Positions 24,481 through 34,749 of a stretch of DNA of 64,000 nucleotides are shown one piece after another; the first letter of the stretch is position 1; every line of letters starts with the position of its first letter. The stretch comes from Heterohyrax brucei. Lineage: Eukaryota > Chordata > Mammalia > Hyracoidea > Procaviidae. A program made the translations under genes and the position numbers. The notes below the pieces were generated by a model. That model had not been told where the DNA came from, did not search any database, and saw only the letters and a program-made list of their open reading frames with translations. The stretch lies in assembly GCA_028571685.1 (NCBI GenBank), contig CM053162.1, positions 48,394,851-48,458,850 of the forward strand, read 5' to 3'.

Positions 24481-25170
24481 TAACTTTGGAAATAACAAGA
24501 ACTGGCTGAAAGACATCATGAAAGTAGGGAGTGAAGAATACAATAGGCAGAGAAAACATCTTGAAAAACAATCTGGATGAATAGAGAGAAGGTCAAAGCT
24601 GAAAACTAGAGTTCTGAAATGCACAAGTATAGTAGCCTCTAGCAGGGCCTACTTCTCATTCAGAATGGAGTTTTTTGGTTTTTGTTTTTTAAACACACAC
24701 ACACAATCAAAGCAGCTAGTTTGCTCTGATCTGATCACAACACCTCATTCAGATCTTCATGGTCACAAGTTTGCTGGAACCAAGAAGAAGAAGTCCTTCC
24801 TAATCCACAGAGGTGACAGTTTTACCCAGCAGCTTGCCATTACCTTACATTATTTTAGCTGGCTTAGCTCAGAATAGGAGTGGATAATAATTTCTCTTAA
24901 TTCAGTATTTATACCACACTGTACTATCCAAATCATTTTTTAAATATTATCCAAATCACTTTTTAAAAAAGATAGTCTGTAAAATAGTGGGTATAAAGCT
25001 TATTCTACTCTAACTTTATGATTTCTAAAAGCAGAGATTTCTCTCTTTCCTTCACGCTGTTTCTCTGTCTTTTGTGCTCTCTCTCTCACACACACACAAA
25101 ACAATAGTTATGGATTTGAGCAACAAAATAGGAGTGGAAGACTCTTTTATTCAGTATTTACACTACAGTG
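24481..25170. other. Unique non-coding DNA with CA and CT/CA tracts
   Basis: Short (CA)n at 24694-24705 and CT/CA run at 25077-25098. No other repeat or exon recognised. Confidence 0.4.
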
Positions 25171-25172
25171 TA

Positions 25173-25283
25173 TTATAGGATTGCTATGAGTCAGAATCAA
25201 TTCCACGGCAGTGGATTTGGTTTTAGTCTATATTGCAGGTTCACTGTGAGTCAGAATCGACTCAATGACAGTGGATTAGTTTT
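25173..25283 (+). mobile_element. Two AfroSINE tails in tandem, no heads
   Basis: 25173-25222 ('ggattgctatgagtcagaat' to 'cagtggatttggtttt') and 25230-25283 ('ttcactgtgagtcagaatcg' to 'acagtggattagtttttt') are both only the RTE-related 3' tail. They may be two extreme 5' truncations or a local duplication of one. Confidence 0.7.
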
Positions 25284-25285
25284 TT

Positions 25286-26480
25286 GTTATTATTATTATT
25301 TTAAAATCAAAGAAGATTATTATCTTACAGCTTCTATGAAATTCTTCTACCTTCCTTTTCTCTGGGACAGAATGTATATTTATCATGTTGCCTGAGGCTC
25401 GGTCTTTCCATCTCATTCAACACCAAGGCTTTGTCAAAAGAGAGGTCAGTAGCCTCTTAGAATCTTTTTGAGATAGATAGAGCCCAGTAATCATTTCCCA
25501 CAATGGGGTTATCTGCTATCTGCCAGGGTTGTTTTCCTGAATGGTATCTGATCAAACTACCCTGCAGTCTCTAAAAGTACCCAAGAGATCTTCACTGTCC
25601 TGTATTCTTTCTCTCTATCAGTCAGCTCTAGCCAAGATAATATTCCATCCAAATGCTTCTTAAATGTCAACATAGATCATGATGATTGGGTCTTGATTTA
25701 GATAGAGTCTCATTATATTCTCTAATCCAGTTTATTATCCCAGATGGTTCTACTCATTTCTTCTGTGTTGTCCCTAATGTCAGGGTCTAGTAGGAAACTC
25801 AGAAAATTCACATTACTTTTCTTCCTCTCATTCGGCCCAGGCACATCATTCAGGGAAATTCAGGTGATAAACAATGGATATAAACTACCTTGGAATTTCG
25901 AAGATTCTCCAGATCTCTGCCCCAGGGCAGGGAGACATCAATCTTCTCACATACTAAATGCAAAATGACTTGGAAAACTGGAAGCAATGAAATCCCACTG
26001 ATTCTGCAAGGGAAAACCAAGCATCCTTAAACAGTAAAATTTAGAGTACGCTCATGAAGATCATTATTTTTAGTCTATCTGTTTGGGTCTACTGCCAGCA
26101 TTTTTGTTTTTAATATATATAGAACTACAGATTATATATATATTTCCTTTAAAATCATGAGCATTCTATGCCCAAATGGATGTGTGTAATATATGAAGAT
26201 TTCTCTGTGCCATCCGGACTGGCTAAAATCAGCCTCCCAAATTCTTTCTCTCACTGTTTCTACACAACGAGGAAAGTTTAACCGGGAGCTAGGGTCTCAT
26301 TATTCTAAATGTGACCTGAAATGGCCTTCTCTGGGGATCCATCATTTTGCTTGATGATACAGGATCACCACTAGCCATGAAGGAAAACCTCTACCTTTCC
26401 CATACAGGACCTATCCTGAGATCAGCAAGCACATTCCTGTCTAAATCCTTCACTGCAAATCGTGGCAGCTCCTTTCATCG
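25286..26480. other. Unique non-coding DNA
   Basis: About 1.2 kb. A TA-rich run lies near 26115-26145. No exon or repeat recognised with confidence. Confidence 0.4.
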
Positions 26481-26483
26481 AGT

Positions 26484-26878
26484 TAATTATAGAACCCAGG
26501 GGCTGGAAGGGGAGCCCAAGACATCATCTGGTCCATCCCCCAGCTTTCTGGCGTGGCCACAATTAAATCATCCCAGACTGATGGAAATCTATCCTGTTTT
26601 AAAAGAACTCCAGAGGAGGAGATTCCACAACCCTTCATCAGTCACCCACTCTGGTGTTTAACAGCCCTGTCAGAGAAGCCCCCTTTATCTCTAGTCTAAA
26701 TCTCACACACTGCACTTTTAAGCCAATTTCTTCTTGTTCTGTACGTCAAGCCTTCACATACCTGAACGTCGTTATTAAGACACCTCTACAGTTTCTCTTC
26801 TCTGGGCTGATCAATCCCAATGCCTCTCACCTCTCCTCATAAATCTAACTTTAAGTTTTAATCATCTCTGTGACTTTC
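26484..26878 (-). mobile_element. CR1/L3-family LINE fragment, minus strand
   Basis: Consecutive blocks match the reversed 3' part of amniote CR1/L3: 'gaacccaggggctggaaggg', 'gacatcatctggtccatccc', 'agattccacaacccttcatc', 'ccaatttcttcttgttctgt', 'cagtttctcttctctgggct' and 'cctctcacctctcctcat'. Nearly 400 bp in register is long for so old an element. Confidence 0.65.
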
Positions 26879-27099
26879 CACTGAACTTTCACATATTCAG
26901 GGGCTTACTGGAGATACAGGTAGTCATTTATAGACTTCAGACAGCTGGTTTCAAGCTTTTTGACCTTAAGACAATTTTTACACACTGAAAAATTGAGGAG
27001 CCCAGAGATCTTTTGTTTATTTGGGTTATAACTATTGATATTTGCCATATTATAAATTAATCCTGAGGAATTTTTAAGATGCAAGAATGAGCAAGGTTG

Positions 27100-27482
27100 C
27101 ATTCCACCATCCAAGAGAGGTTCTAGCCAGGGCCATTAAGCAAGAAAAAAAATGCATCCAGATTGGAAAGGAAGAAAAACTATCTCTGTTGGCAGATGCT
27201 GTCATTCAGTATACAGGAAATTCTTGAGAAATCCACAAAAGATTAGGACTAATAAATGAGATCAGCAAGACTGCAGGACACAAGATTCATATAAAAAAAA
27301 TCAATTATACTTTTATGTACTAAGCATGAACAATTAAAAACTGAGTTTAAGAAAGTAATTTCATTTACAGAGGGTCAGAAAAGAATGACTATTTAGGACT
27401 ATATTTAACAAAGAAGTATAAGACTTGTACACTAAAGACCATAAAACATTATTGAAAGAAATTAAAGATTTCAGTAAAGGAA
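27100..27482 (+). mobile_element. L1 ORF2 fragment, plus strand
   Basis: 'ttctagccagggccattaag', 'aaatgcatccagattggaaa', 'ctgcaggacacaagattcat' and 'gactatttaggactatattt' correspond to the ORF2 stretch after the reverse transcriptase active site (compare 7480-7830). It is divergent and full of stops. Confidence 0.7.
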
Positions 27483-27487
27483 AAGAC

Positions 27488-27965
27488 ATCTGTGGTTGAC
27501 AGAACAATGGCCCAAAGATGTCCATAACTTAATCCTCAGAACCTGTGAATATGCTGACTTATTTGACACAAGATGCTTGAAGATGTCATTAAATTGAGAA
27601 TTTTCACGGAAAGATAGTCTTGGATTGTCTGGGTGTGACCACGGTAACCACAGGGTTCTTATGACTGAAAGGCAGAAGCAAAGTGTCAGAGAAAGAGATG
27701 TGAGTCAGAGTGACACAAATTGTTGGATCTGAGGACCGATGTCAAAGAATGAAGGTAGGCGGCAAGTAGAGTCTGGAAAAGGCAAAGAAAGAGATTTTCC
27801 CTGGAGTCTACAGAAGGAAAACAGCCTGATGACCTCTTGCTTTTAACCCAGTGAGACCCATTTTTGATTTCCAACCTCCAGAACTGTAACATCATAAATT
27901 TATGTTGTTTTAAATTACTAGGTTTGGGGCCATTTGTTACAGCACTAGTAGGAAACTAATGCAAT
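27488..27965 (+). mobile_element. Mammal-wide L1 3' terminus, plus strand
   Basis: 'acaatggcccaaagatgtcc', 'cagaacctgtgaatatgctg', 'cagtgagacccatttttgat', 'ccagaactgtaacatcataa' and the end 'gcactagtaggaaactaatg' make a complete old L1-type 3' terminus. It directly follows an ORF2 fragment in the same orientation, so both may be one copy with an internal deletion. Confidence 0.6.
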
Positions 27966-28059
27966 AACTCATAATTATGGATGAGAAACTTAAATTGTTA
28001 CTATGGCAATACCCTCTACATGAGTCTACAGATTAAACACAATGTCCACTGAATTTCCA

Positions 28060-28112
28060 ACTGCTTTTAAAAAATTATGATGGTAAAATGTATATAACAA
28101 AACGTGACATTT
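28060..28112 (-). mobile_element. Old L1, minus strand, 3' terminal piece before nested insertion
   Basis: 'atgatggtaaaatgtatata' and 'acaaaacgtgacattt' match the reversed end of an old L1 3' UTR, and the sequence resumes at 28571 with the expected continuation. Confidence 0.6.
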
Positions 28113-28570
28113 GTTTTAGCCATCCAGTGCTGCTATGGCAGAAATGCCACAAGTGGGTGGCCTTAAAAAGACAAATGTTATTCTGTCACAGCCCAGTAGG
28201 TTACAGATTCAAATTCAGGGCATCAGTTCGAGGGGAGGCCTTTCTGTGTTTGCTCTAGGAAGGTCTTTGTCATCATTCTTCCCCTGGACCGGGAGGGTCT
28301 GAGGTGCAGGGACTCTAGGTCCTTTCCAAAGGACATCCTCTGTTCCTGGCACTACATGTTGGTGCTATGAGTTCACCAGCTAAAGACATGATACAGTCTT
28401 ACACATTGAGTCCTACCCCACTAACAAAACTGCAGCCCATCCCCTCTCATTAATGTAGTAGAGGCAGGATTTACAACACATGGGAACATCACACAGTACA
28501 GGAGTAATGGCCTAGCCATGTTGCTACAGATATTTTGGGTGGGGGGCACACAGTTGAATCTTTGACATTT
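28105..28570 (-). mobile_element. Afrotherian L1-type 3' end nested in an older L1, with target duplication
   Basis: The insert (28113-28562) starts 'gttttagccatccagtgctg' and ends 'gggcacacagttgaatct'. The same module is at 59401-59962. tgacattt is found on both sides (28105-28112 and 28563-28570). I assign it to an L1 3' end because its arrangement parallels mammalian L1 3' termini; it has no ORF. Confidence 0.7.
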
Positions 28571-29775
28571 CTACCTTTTGTATGTGTATGATTCAGTAAC
28601 GTTAATTACATTCACCACTTGATGCAACCATCCCACTACCCATTTCCACATTTTTTTTTCCATCACCTTACTAGAAACTCTACAGCCTTTAAGCAATAAC
28701 TCTTCATTTCCCCATCTACCTATCACTTGGTGACCACTAATAAATTTTGGTCTCTATGCATTTCTCTATTCTAGATATTTCATGTAATTAGGACCATACA
28801 ATATTTCTTGCGTGCTTGTCTTATTTAAATTAGTATGTTGTTTTCAAGGTTCATTTATGTTTTAGCATGTATCTGAGTTTATTTTTGAAGTAGAATAATA
28901 TTCCGCTGTATGAGTTTAACTCCATTTTCGGTTATCCATTCATCTATTGATGAACACCTGAGTTGCTTCTACCTTTTGGCTATTGTGAATAATAATGCAC
29001 TGAATAGTGGTGTACAAGATTCTGTTCAAGTCCCTGTTTTCAGCTCTTAAGTGTACACCTAGAAGTGAAATCTATGAGTCATAGAGTAATTCTATATTTA
29101 AGTTTTTCAGAAACTCCCAAACCATTTTTCTGTAATACTGTAACATTTTATGTTCCCACCAGTGATGGATCAGGGTTCCAGTTTCTCCACATCCTTGTCA
29201 ACACTTGATATTTTCCATATTTATAATAATAGCCATCCTGGTTGGGATAAAGTTGCATCTCCTTTTGGGTTTGATTTCCTTTCCCCCAGTGGTTAATGTC
29301 ATTGATCATGTTTTCACGTACTTGTAATCCGTTTGTGAATCTTCTTTGGTGAAATGTCTATTCAAGTTTTTTTCCTGAGTTTTTGACTGAGTTGTTTGTT
29401 GTTAAGTTGTAGAGTTCTTTATATATTCTGGGTAATAAGCACTTATCTGATGTATGATTTGCGTATATTTTATCCGATCCTATAGGATGTCGCTTCACTT
29501 TGTTGGTAACATCCTTTGATGTACAAAGTTTCTAAAGTTTGACAAAGACCAATTTAGGGCTTACACTGGCTAGAGATAGAGATTGCATTGAATCCATGGA
29601 CTGGGAGAGTATTCACATTTTAGCAATATTAAGTCTAATCTATGAACACATGACATCTTCCTATTTATGCAAACCTTGTTTGATTTCTTTCAGCAATGTT
29701 TTATAGTTTTCAGTGTGTGAGTCTTTCACCTTCCTGGTTAAATTTATTCCTGGACATTTTATTTAGCAGCCTTTT
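28571..29775 (-). mobile_element. Old L1 ORF2/3' UTR, minus strand
   Basis: 'attacattcaccacttgatg', 'ttatccattcatctattgat', 'tttggctattgtgaataata', 'ggttccagtttctccacatc' and 'gagttctttatatattctgg' are hallmark reversed L1 blocks. Near 29540-29555 it jumps upstream within ORF2, so the middle part (equivalent to about 8000-8440 of the full-length copy) is missing. It ends at a T run (29772-29791). Confidence 0.85.
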
Positions 29776-29791
29776 TTTTTTTTTTTTTTTT

Positions 29792-30239
29792 GCAAAAAAA
29801 TGACAATCCGACCCTCAAATTTAAAAGGAAATGCAGAGGACTTAGAATAACCAGTCCTGAAGAAGAAGAAGTTGGAGAGCTCACACTTTCCATTTTCAAA
29901 ACTTACTACAAAGCTACAATGAAGACAGTGCATTACTGACATAAAGATAGCATGTATTTCACTGGAATAGAATTAAAAGTTCAAGTATAAACTCTTAAAT
30001 TTATGACCAATTGGTATTTTAATTATGCCAGGTAATTCCAAAGAGGAAGGAATAGTGTTTTCAACATATGGTGCTGGGCCAACTGGATATCCACATGTAG
30101 AAGAATGAAGTTGAACTCCGATCTCATGCATATATAAAAATTAACTCAAAATGGACCAAAGACTTAAATTTAAGAGCTTAAACCATAATACTATTGGGAA
30201 AAAATACAGGCTGAAACTTTCATGACCTTAGATTATGCA
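29792..30239 (+). mobile_element. L1 ORF2 fragment, plus strand, head-to-head with the previous L1
   Basis: 'gaagttggagagctcacact', 'acttactacaaagctacaat', 'aacatatggtgctgggccaa', 'aactcaaaatggaccaaaga' and 'catgaccttagattatgcag' follow L1 order exactly. The part it covers largely equals the part absent from the adjacent minus-strand L1. A short SINE head interrupts it. Confidence 0.85.
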
Positions 30240-30310
30240 GGAAAGCCTGTGGCATAGTACTGAAGAGCTATAACTGCTAACCAAAGCGTTGGCAGTTCAA
30301 ATCCACAAAG
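30240..30310 (+). mobile_element. AfroSINE head only (tRNA-like part), nested in L1
   Basis: 'gtggcatagtactgaagagc' and 'tataactgctaaccaaagcg' followed by 'ttggcagttcaaatccac' is the 5' tRNA-related head with its B-box-like 'ggcagttcaaatcc'. The body and tail are absent and the L1 resumes at once ('gtttgttagacatgacaatg'). Confidence 0.75.
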
Positions 30311-30560
30311 TGAAACGGTTTGTTAGACATGACAATGAAAGCACAAGCAATAAGACAAAAATAGATAAATTTGCTTACTTACATACTGAAAAATTTTGTG
30401 CTCCAAGTAAGACTGTTAGGAAAGTAACAAGGCACTACACAGAATGCAAGAATGACTAGTGTTTGACACAGAGTTTTTTTTTAGGGTGATGAAACATCCT
30501 GAAATTAGATAATGATGATGATGGCTGTACAACTGTGATTATAATAAAAATCACTGTATT
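30311..30560 (+). mobile_element. L1 continuation after the SINE head, plus strand
   Basis: 'gttagacatgacaatgaaag' and 'gaaaattttgtgctccaagt' continue ORF2. 'gggtgatgaaacatcctgaa' and 'gatgatggctgtacaactgt' are 3' UTR blocks, so there is a deletion between them. Confidence 0.7.
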
Positions 30561-31809
30561 ACTGAAAGAAAAAGCCAAAAGAAGATCTTTAGGAGTAATT
30601 GTTGGATTACATCCCTTTTCATTTTAGTTATATCTCCCATTTTGCCCAACAGTTCACTCTGTTTGTCTTGTCTTTTTAATCTTTCCATACTGTTATTATG
30701 TAAAACATAGCCCCAAGAACAAATATGCAAACAGGAATTTTTCAATGATTAAGATAAGATAAACTTTAACTCCTGATTATCACGTATTTACTGAGTTATC
30801 AGTAACCCAAATATAAACCTTTAAAGGGCTTATATTAAATTTAATGCAGAGACACAAGGAAGAAGGAAATGACTAGAACAGTTGAAATGATGAAGTGTGT
30901 GTCTCTTTGCTTTAGACACCAAATAGCGGGCAGTTACTCCTGGAAAGATAGAGCGCTCTGTATCATTAGCATGTCAGCTCTAATACTTAAAGAAGATTCT
31001 TCTTCTGTAAATTCACTTGAATTGTCAAAGTATGATTTAGCAAAGCAGACGAGGGAAAGGATGAGAGCACTGAGCCAGGGCTTCTGATCCCTATGCCTCG
31101 TTACAACCTGGACAGGAGACAAGGGATGTTCATAGTAGAACTAATCTGGTGTTTGCTATAGTTATAACTGTGTCTGCTGCTGTAACATATTAGCTAATTA
31201 ATAGAAATGTTTATCTAATTTATTTTATTGTGTAGATTCACCTCTTCTCAATTATTTAGTTTTCTGTCTTTCTAAAATCCTCACTTCCCCGTTTAATAGA
31301 CTGACCAGTGTTTTCCAATTTCCTTTGCCAGTTTTTGGTCTCTTTCTCATCAGTAAATATCCATCCTTAATTCTACCCTTTTTTAGGTGCCTTTATCCAG
31401 TTTCATGGATTTGAATACCAGTCAATACCCCAGTGGCTCTCAAAAGTATATTGTTCACCCTGTCCCTTTTGTGACTGCCATTCCAACGTCTCCACTTGAT
31501 GGACGATAGGTATTTAACCCTTAAAATGTCTAAAAGGGAATTATTAACTCCCAAATCTACCTTCCGTCCCCAAAGCTTTTCTATCTCAGTAAATGTCACC
31601 ACCAACCACCCAACTGCCCAGACCAAGTATCTCACCATGATCTTTTATTTCTCTCTTTCCTCACATCGCATTAATAGACCCTATTAACTTGGCCTTGAAT
31701 GTTACCTGCTTCTAACTCTCTGTACTACTACAACTTTAGCTTGGGTGTTAAAATCATCTCTTACCCTGACAGCTATAAACTGTCCTAACTAGGCCAGTCT
31801 CTTTGGAAA
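30561..31809. other. Unique non-coding DNA
   Basis: About 1.25 kb without a recognised repeat. Opposed frames at 30869-31122 and 31393-31687 have no recognised content. Confidence 0.4.
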
Positions 31810-32091
31810 GTCTTTTACTTGGCAGCGTTCACTAAGACTGAATATTTACATACTCCATGATGCAGCAGTTCAACTTCTATGTACGTACCTAGCAAAAATG
31901 TATACCTTCATTCACCAAAAGACAGTAACTAGAATGTCATTACATTTAACAGCCCCAAACTGGAAACTATCCAAGTTGTCTAGCTACAGCAAAATGAATA
32001 AAACCAATCATGATGTAATGACAAAATTGTATACTATACTGCAATGAAAATGGGTAATTCACAACTTCATGTGACATCTTGACATAAACAC

Positions 32092-32254
32092 CAAAAAACC
32101 AAACTCATGCCATCAAGTCAACTTGACTCATAGCGACCCTGCAGGACAGAGTAAAACTGCCCCATAGGGTTTCCAAGGAGTGCCTGGTGGATTTGAACTG
32201 CCAGCTTTGGGTAAGCAGCTGTAACTCTTAACCACTATGCCACCAGGTTTTCCA
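32092..32254 (-). mobile_element. AfroSINE, minus strand, nested in L1
   Basis: 'ccaaactcatgccatcaagt', 'agcgaccctgcaggacagag', 'gccccatagggtttccaagg' and 'accactatgccaccaggttt' give the complete reversed element. Confidence 0.92.
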
Positions 32255-32358
32255 TCATGCATATATACCATAGAAATATGTTCAAGCTAAAGATAAAGAC
32301 AGTAACAAGAGTATGCAGTATGGTTACATTCAAAACAAGTGTAAAAATAGGGAAAGCT

Positions 32359-32535
32359 AAACTATGCTTTTTTAGGAGCCCTGGTGGCAGCTATAGCGCT
32401 AACCATAAGGTCAGTGGCTTGAGTCTGCCAGCCACTCCTTGGGAACTGTATGGGAAATTTCTACTCCGTCTATAGGGTCGTTATGAGTCACAATTGACTC
32501 GATAGAAATGAGTTATTTTTTTAAAACTATACTTT
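32359..32535 (+). mobile_element. AfroSINE with target-site duplication, plus strand
   Basis: The SINE runs from 'aggagccctggtggcagcta' at 32374 to a T-rich tail at 32522. aaactatgcttt (32359-32370) and aaactatacttt (32524-32535) form a 12-bp duplication with one change. Confidence 0.9.
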
Positions 32536-32792
32536 CATAAGTCAGGATACTTTTAGAAAGTGATGTATGACTGGAGGCAAGGAGAAAGAGATCTCTGAAG
32601 TGCTGGTAATATTATGCTTCTTGATCCTTGTAATGGTTACATGAGAATATCCTGTTTGTGAAAATTGTATACTAGTATGTATTTTCTCTATTTATACTAT
32701 ATTTAACTAATAAGTCTTTAAGGATTTCCCCAAAATAGATCACAGACCTAAATACAAGAGCTAAAACTGTGAAACTCTTTGAAAGAAAAAAA

Positions 32793-32966
32793 AAAATCTG
32801 TAAAGTCATTTCCGACTCATGGTGACCCACCCAGTGTGTCTTGGAACAGAACTGTGCTCCACAAGGTTTTCAACAGCTGAGTTTTTGAAAGATCACCAGG
32901 CCTTTCTTCTGATGTACCTCTGGGTAGATGTGAACCTCCAAACTTTTATCCATCATCTCAGCATGC
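32793..32966 (-). mobile_element. AfroSINE, long subtype, minus strand, nested in L1
   Basis: 'catttccgactcatggtgac', 'aacagaactgtgctccacaa', 'gaaagatcaccaggcctttc' and 'tacctctgggtagatgtgaa' match the long subtype. Its far (tRNA-head) side is degraded. Confidence 0.8.
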
Positions 32967-33057
32967 CAATACATCTTTATGACTTTCTATTAGACAATGT
33001 TTTCTCAAATGTAACACCAAAAGTACAGCAACAAGAGAAAAACAGAGATAAATTTTT

Positions 33058-33378
33058 GTCATTGTCATTTGCTACTATCAAGTCAACCCCTGACTCATGG
33101 AGACCCCATACACAACAGAATGAAATGGTGCCCACACCTGAAATAGCCCCACCACCCATGGAGGGTTAGACTGTGATACATAGGTCTTTTACTAACTGGT
33201 TTGGGGGCATAGCTTACCAAGTCTTTTTTCCTAGTTTGTGTTTTTGTAGAAACTCCACTGAAACCTGTTAAGCATCATAGCAACACACAAGCTCCACTGA
33301 CAGGTAGTGGCTGTATATGAACTGCTTTGGTCAGGATTTGAAAGTAGGCCTTCCAGATGCAAGGCAAAAATGATACCA
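33058..33378 (-). mobile_element. tRNA-derived SINE with RTE tail (AFRO_LA-like), minus strand
   Basis: It begins with the reversed RTE-type tail ('atcaagtcaacccctgactc', 'gaccccatacacaacagaat'), has 'actccactgaaacctgttaa' and 'gcatcatagcaacacacaag' in the body, and ends in what looks like a decayed tRNA-related head ('aggccttccagatgcaaggc'). This is a different SINE from AfroSINE. The family name is from memory. Confidence 0.65.
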
Positions 33379-33529
33379 GTCCACCACCAAATTGGACTTC
33401 ATAAAAATTAAGGTTTTGTGCTTCAGGAGGGTACCATCCTAAAGTAAAAAGATCACCTAAAGAATGGAAAAAATATTTTAGTATCATGTAAGAGACTAGT
33501 ATCCAAACTATATAAGGTACTTTTACATT

Positions 33530-33715
33530 TTATTTTATTTCTCTCTTTTTTTTAATGTGATTGAGTGAAAGCATATAATTCAAATTAAAATTGCATGCTT
33601 GCCTATCAGCAGCTAATGCTGCTCTCTTTTCCATTCTGTGTATGTCATATCCTCTTAACAATCTCCTGTCCCCTCCCTCTCCTCTCCCTCCTAGTAAAAG
33701 GCCAGTAGTTCTTCT
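33530..33715 (-). mobile_element. Short L1 3' end, antisense, nested in older L1
   Basis: A T-rich run is followed by 'atgtgattgagtgaaagcat', 'gcttgcctatcagcagctaa' and 'caatctcctgtcccctccct', the reversed last 180 bp of the young L1 3' UTR (compare 21700-21880 and 9236-9420). gtacttttaca before and gttcttctgca after it may be a decayed target duplication. Confidence 0.78.
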
Positions 33716-34428
33716 GCAACTCAACAATGAAAAGGCAAGTCATTTAAAAAATTGATAAATGATTTGAATAGATATTTCTTTTAAAAATGCTTGATAAGTA
33801 AATGAAAAGATCCTCAGTATCACTGGGGAAATGCAAATCAAAATTGCAGGAGGTGCCACTTCATATCCTGTAAGCTGACTACAGTACTAAAGATAAACAA
33901 GTGTTGATGAGAATGTGGAGAAACTGGAACCCTCAGACACTGCTGGTGGGTTGTAAATGCAACAGCTACTTTAGCTACTGCAGTTGCTTGGAAAGTTAAA
34001 CACAGGAATACATGACCCAGAAATTCTATCCTGAGTATATATACTCAAAAATATTGAAAATGTATGTCCATGGAAAATTTTTTCATAGTAGTATTTTCTG
34101 TAGTAACCAATTGTGGGAACAAATGTGCATCAACTGATGAATCAATAAACAAAATGTAATATATCTATACAATAGAGTATTTATGCATCATAAAAAAAAG
34201 GCATGAAATACTGATACATGCTACAATGTGGATAAACCTTGGAAACATTACGCTGAGTAAAATAAGTCAGAGACAAGTGACCAGGTATTATGTGATTCAC
34301 TTTACATGAAAGGCTGGGAACAGGCAAAACTGTTGAGACATATAGGAAAAGACTGCTAACTGGTACGGAGTTTCTTTTGGGGAAGGTGAAAATGTTCTGA
34401 AATTGTGGTGATGGTAATGGTGGGACAA

Positions 34429-34637
34429 GGAGCCCTGGTGATGAAGTGGTTAAGTGCTTGGCTGCTAAACTAAAGGCCAGCAGTTTAAACCAACTAGCAG
34501 CTCTGAAAGAGAAAGAGGTGACCTTCTGCCTCCATAAAGATTACAGCCTTGGAAAGAATCCCTGTAAGGTAGTTCTATTGTGTCCTTTAGGGTTGCTATG
34601 AGTCAGAATTGACTTGATGGCAGTGGATTTGGTTTTT
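34429..34637 (+). mobile_element. AfroSINE, longer subtype, plus strand, nested in L1
   Basis: Head 'ggagccctggtgatgaagtg', extra segment 'ctgcctccataaagattaca', tail 'gttgctatgagtcagaattg' and 'cagtggatttggttttt'. L1 3' UTR lies on both sides. Confidence 0.9.
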
Positions 34638-34749
34638 GATTGTTTAAAATGATCGCACAACTCCATGAAATACTAAAAAATAATTGTACACTTAAAAGGG
34701 TAAGTTTTATGGTATGTGAATTGTACCTCAATAAAGCTGCTTTTTTAGA

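Larger units (their letters stand above)
31810..32720 (+). mobile_element. Old L1 ORF2 end/3' UTR, plus strand, split by two AfroSINEs
   Basis: 'gatgcagcagttcaacttct', 'agccccaaactggaaactat' and 'tcatgtgacatcttgacata' are the divergent ORF2 C-terminal region. L1-like sequence resumes at 32256-32360 and 32536-32720. The AfroSINEs at 32092 (minus) and 32374 (plus) are later insertions. Confidence 0.6.
32727..34745 (+). mobile_element. L1 ORF2 C-terminus and 3' UTR in five pieces, plus strand
   Basis: The L1 text is continuous across 32727-32792, 32967-33057, 33379-33529, 33716-34428 and 34638-34745: 'acaagagctaaaactgtgaa', 'attagacaatgttttctc', 'ggacttcataaaaattaagg', 'caactcaacaatgaaaaggc', 'ggtgatggtaatggtggga', and finally 'gtgaattgtacctcaataaa'. 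Four later insertions interrupt it. Old type, with no open frame. Confidence 0.85.

Noticed and set aside
26347-26842. Plus-strand frames of 104 and 62 residues
   Set aside because: They read through the antisense CR1/L3 repeat and are frame shadows.
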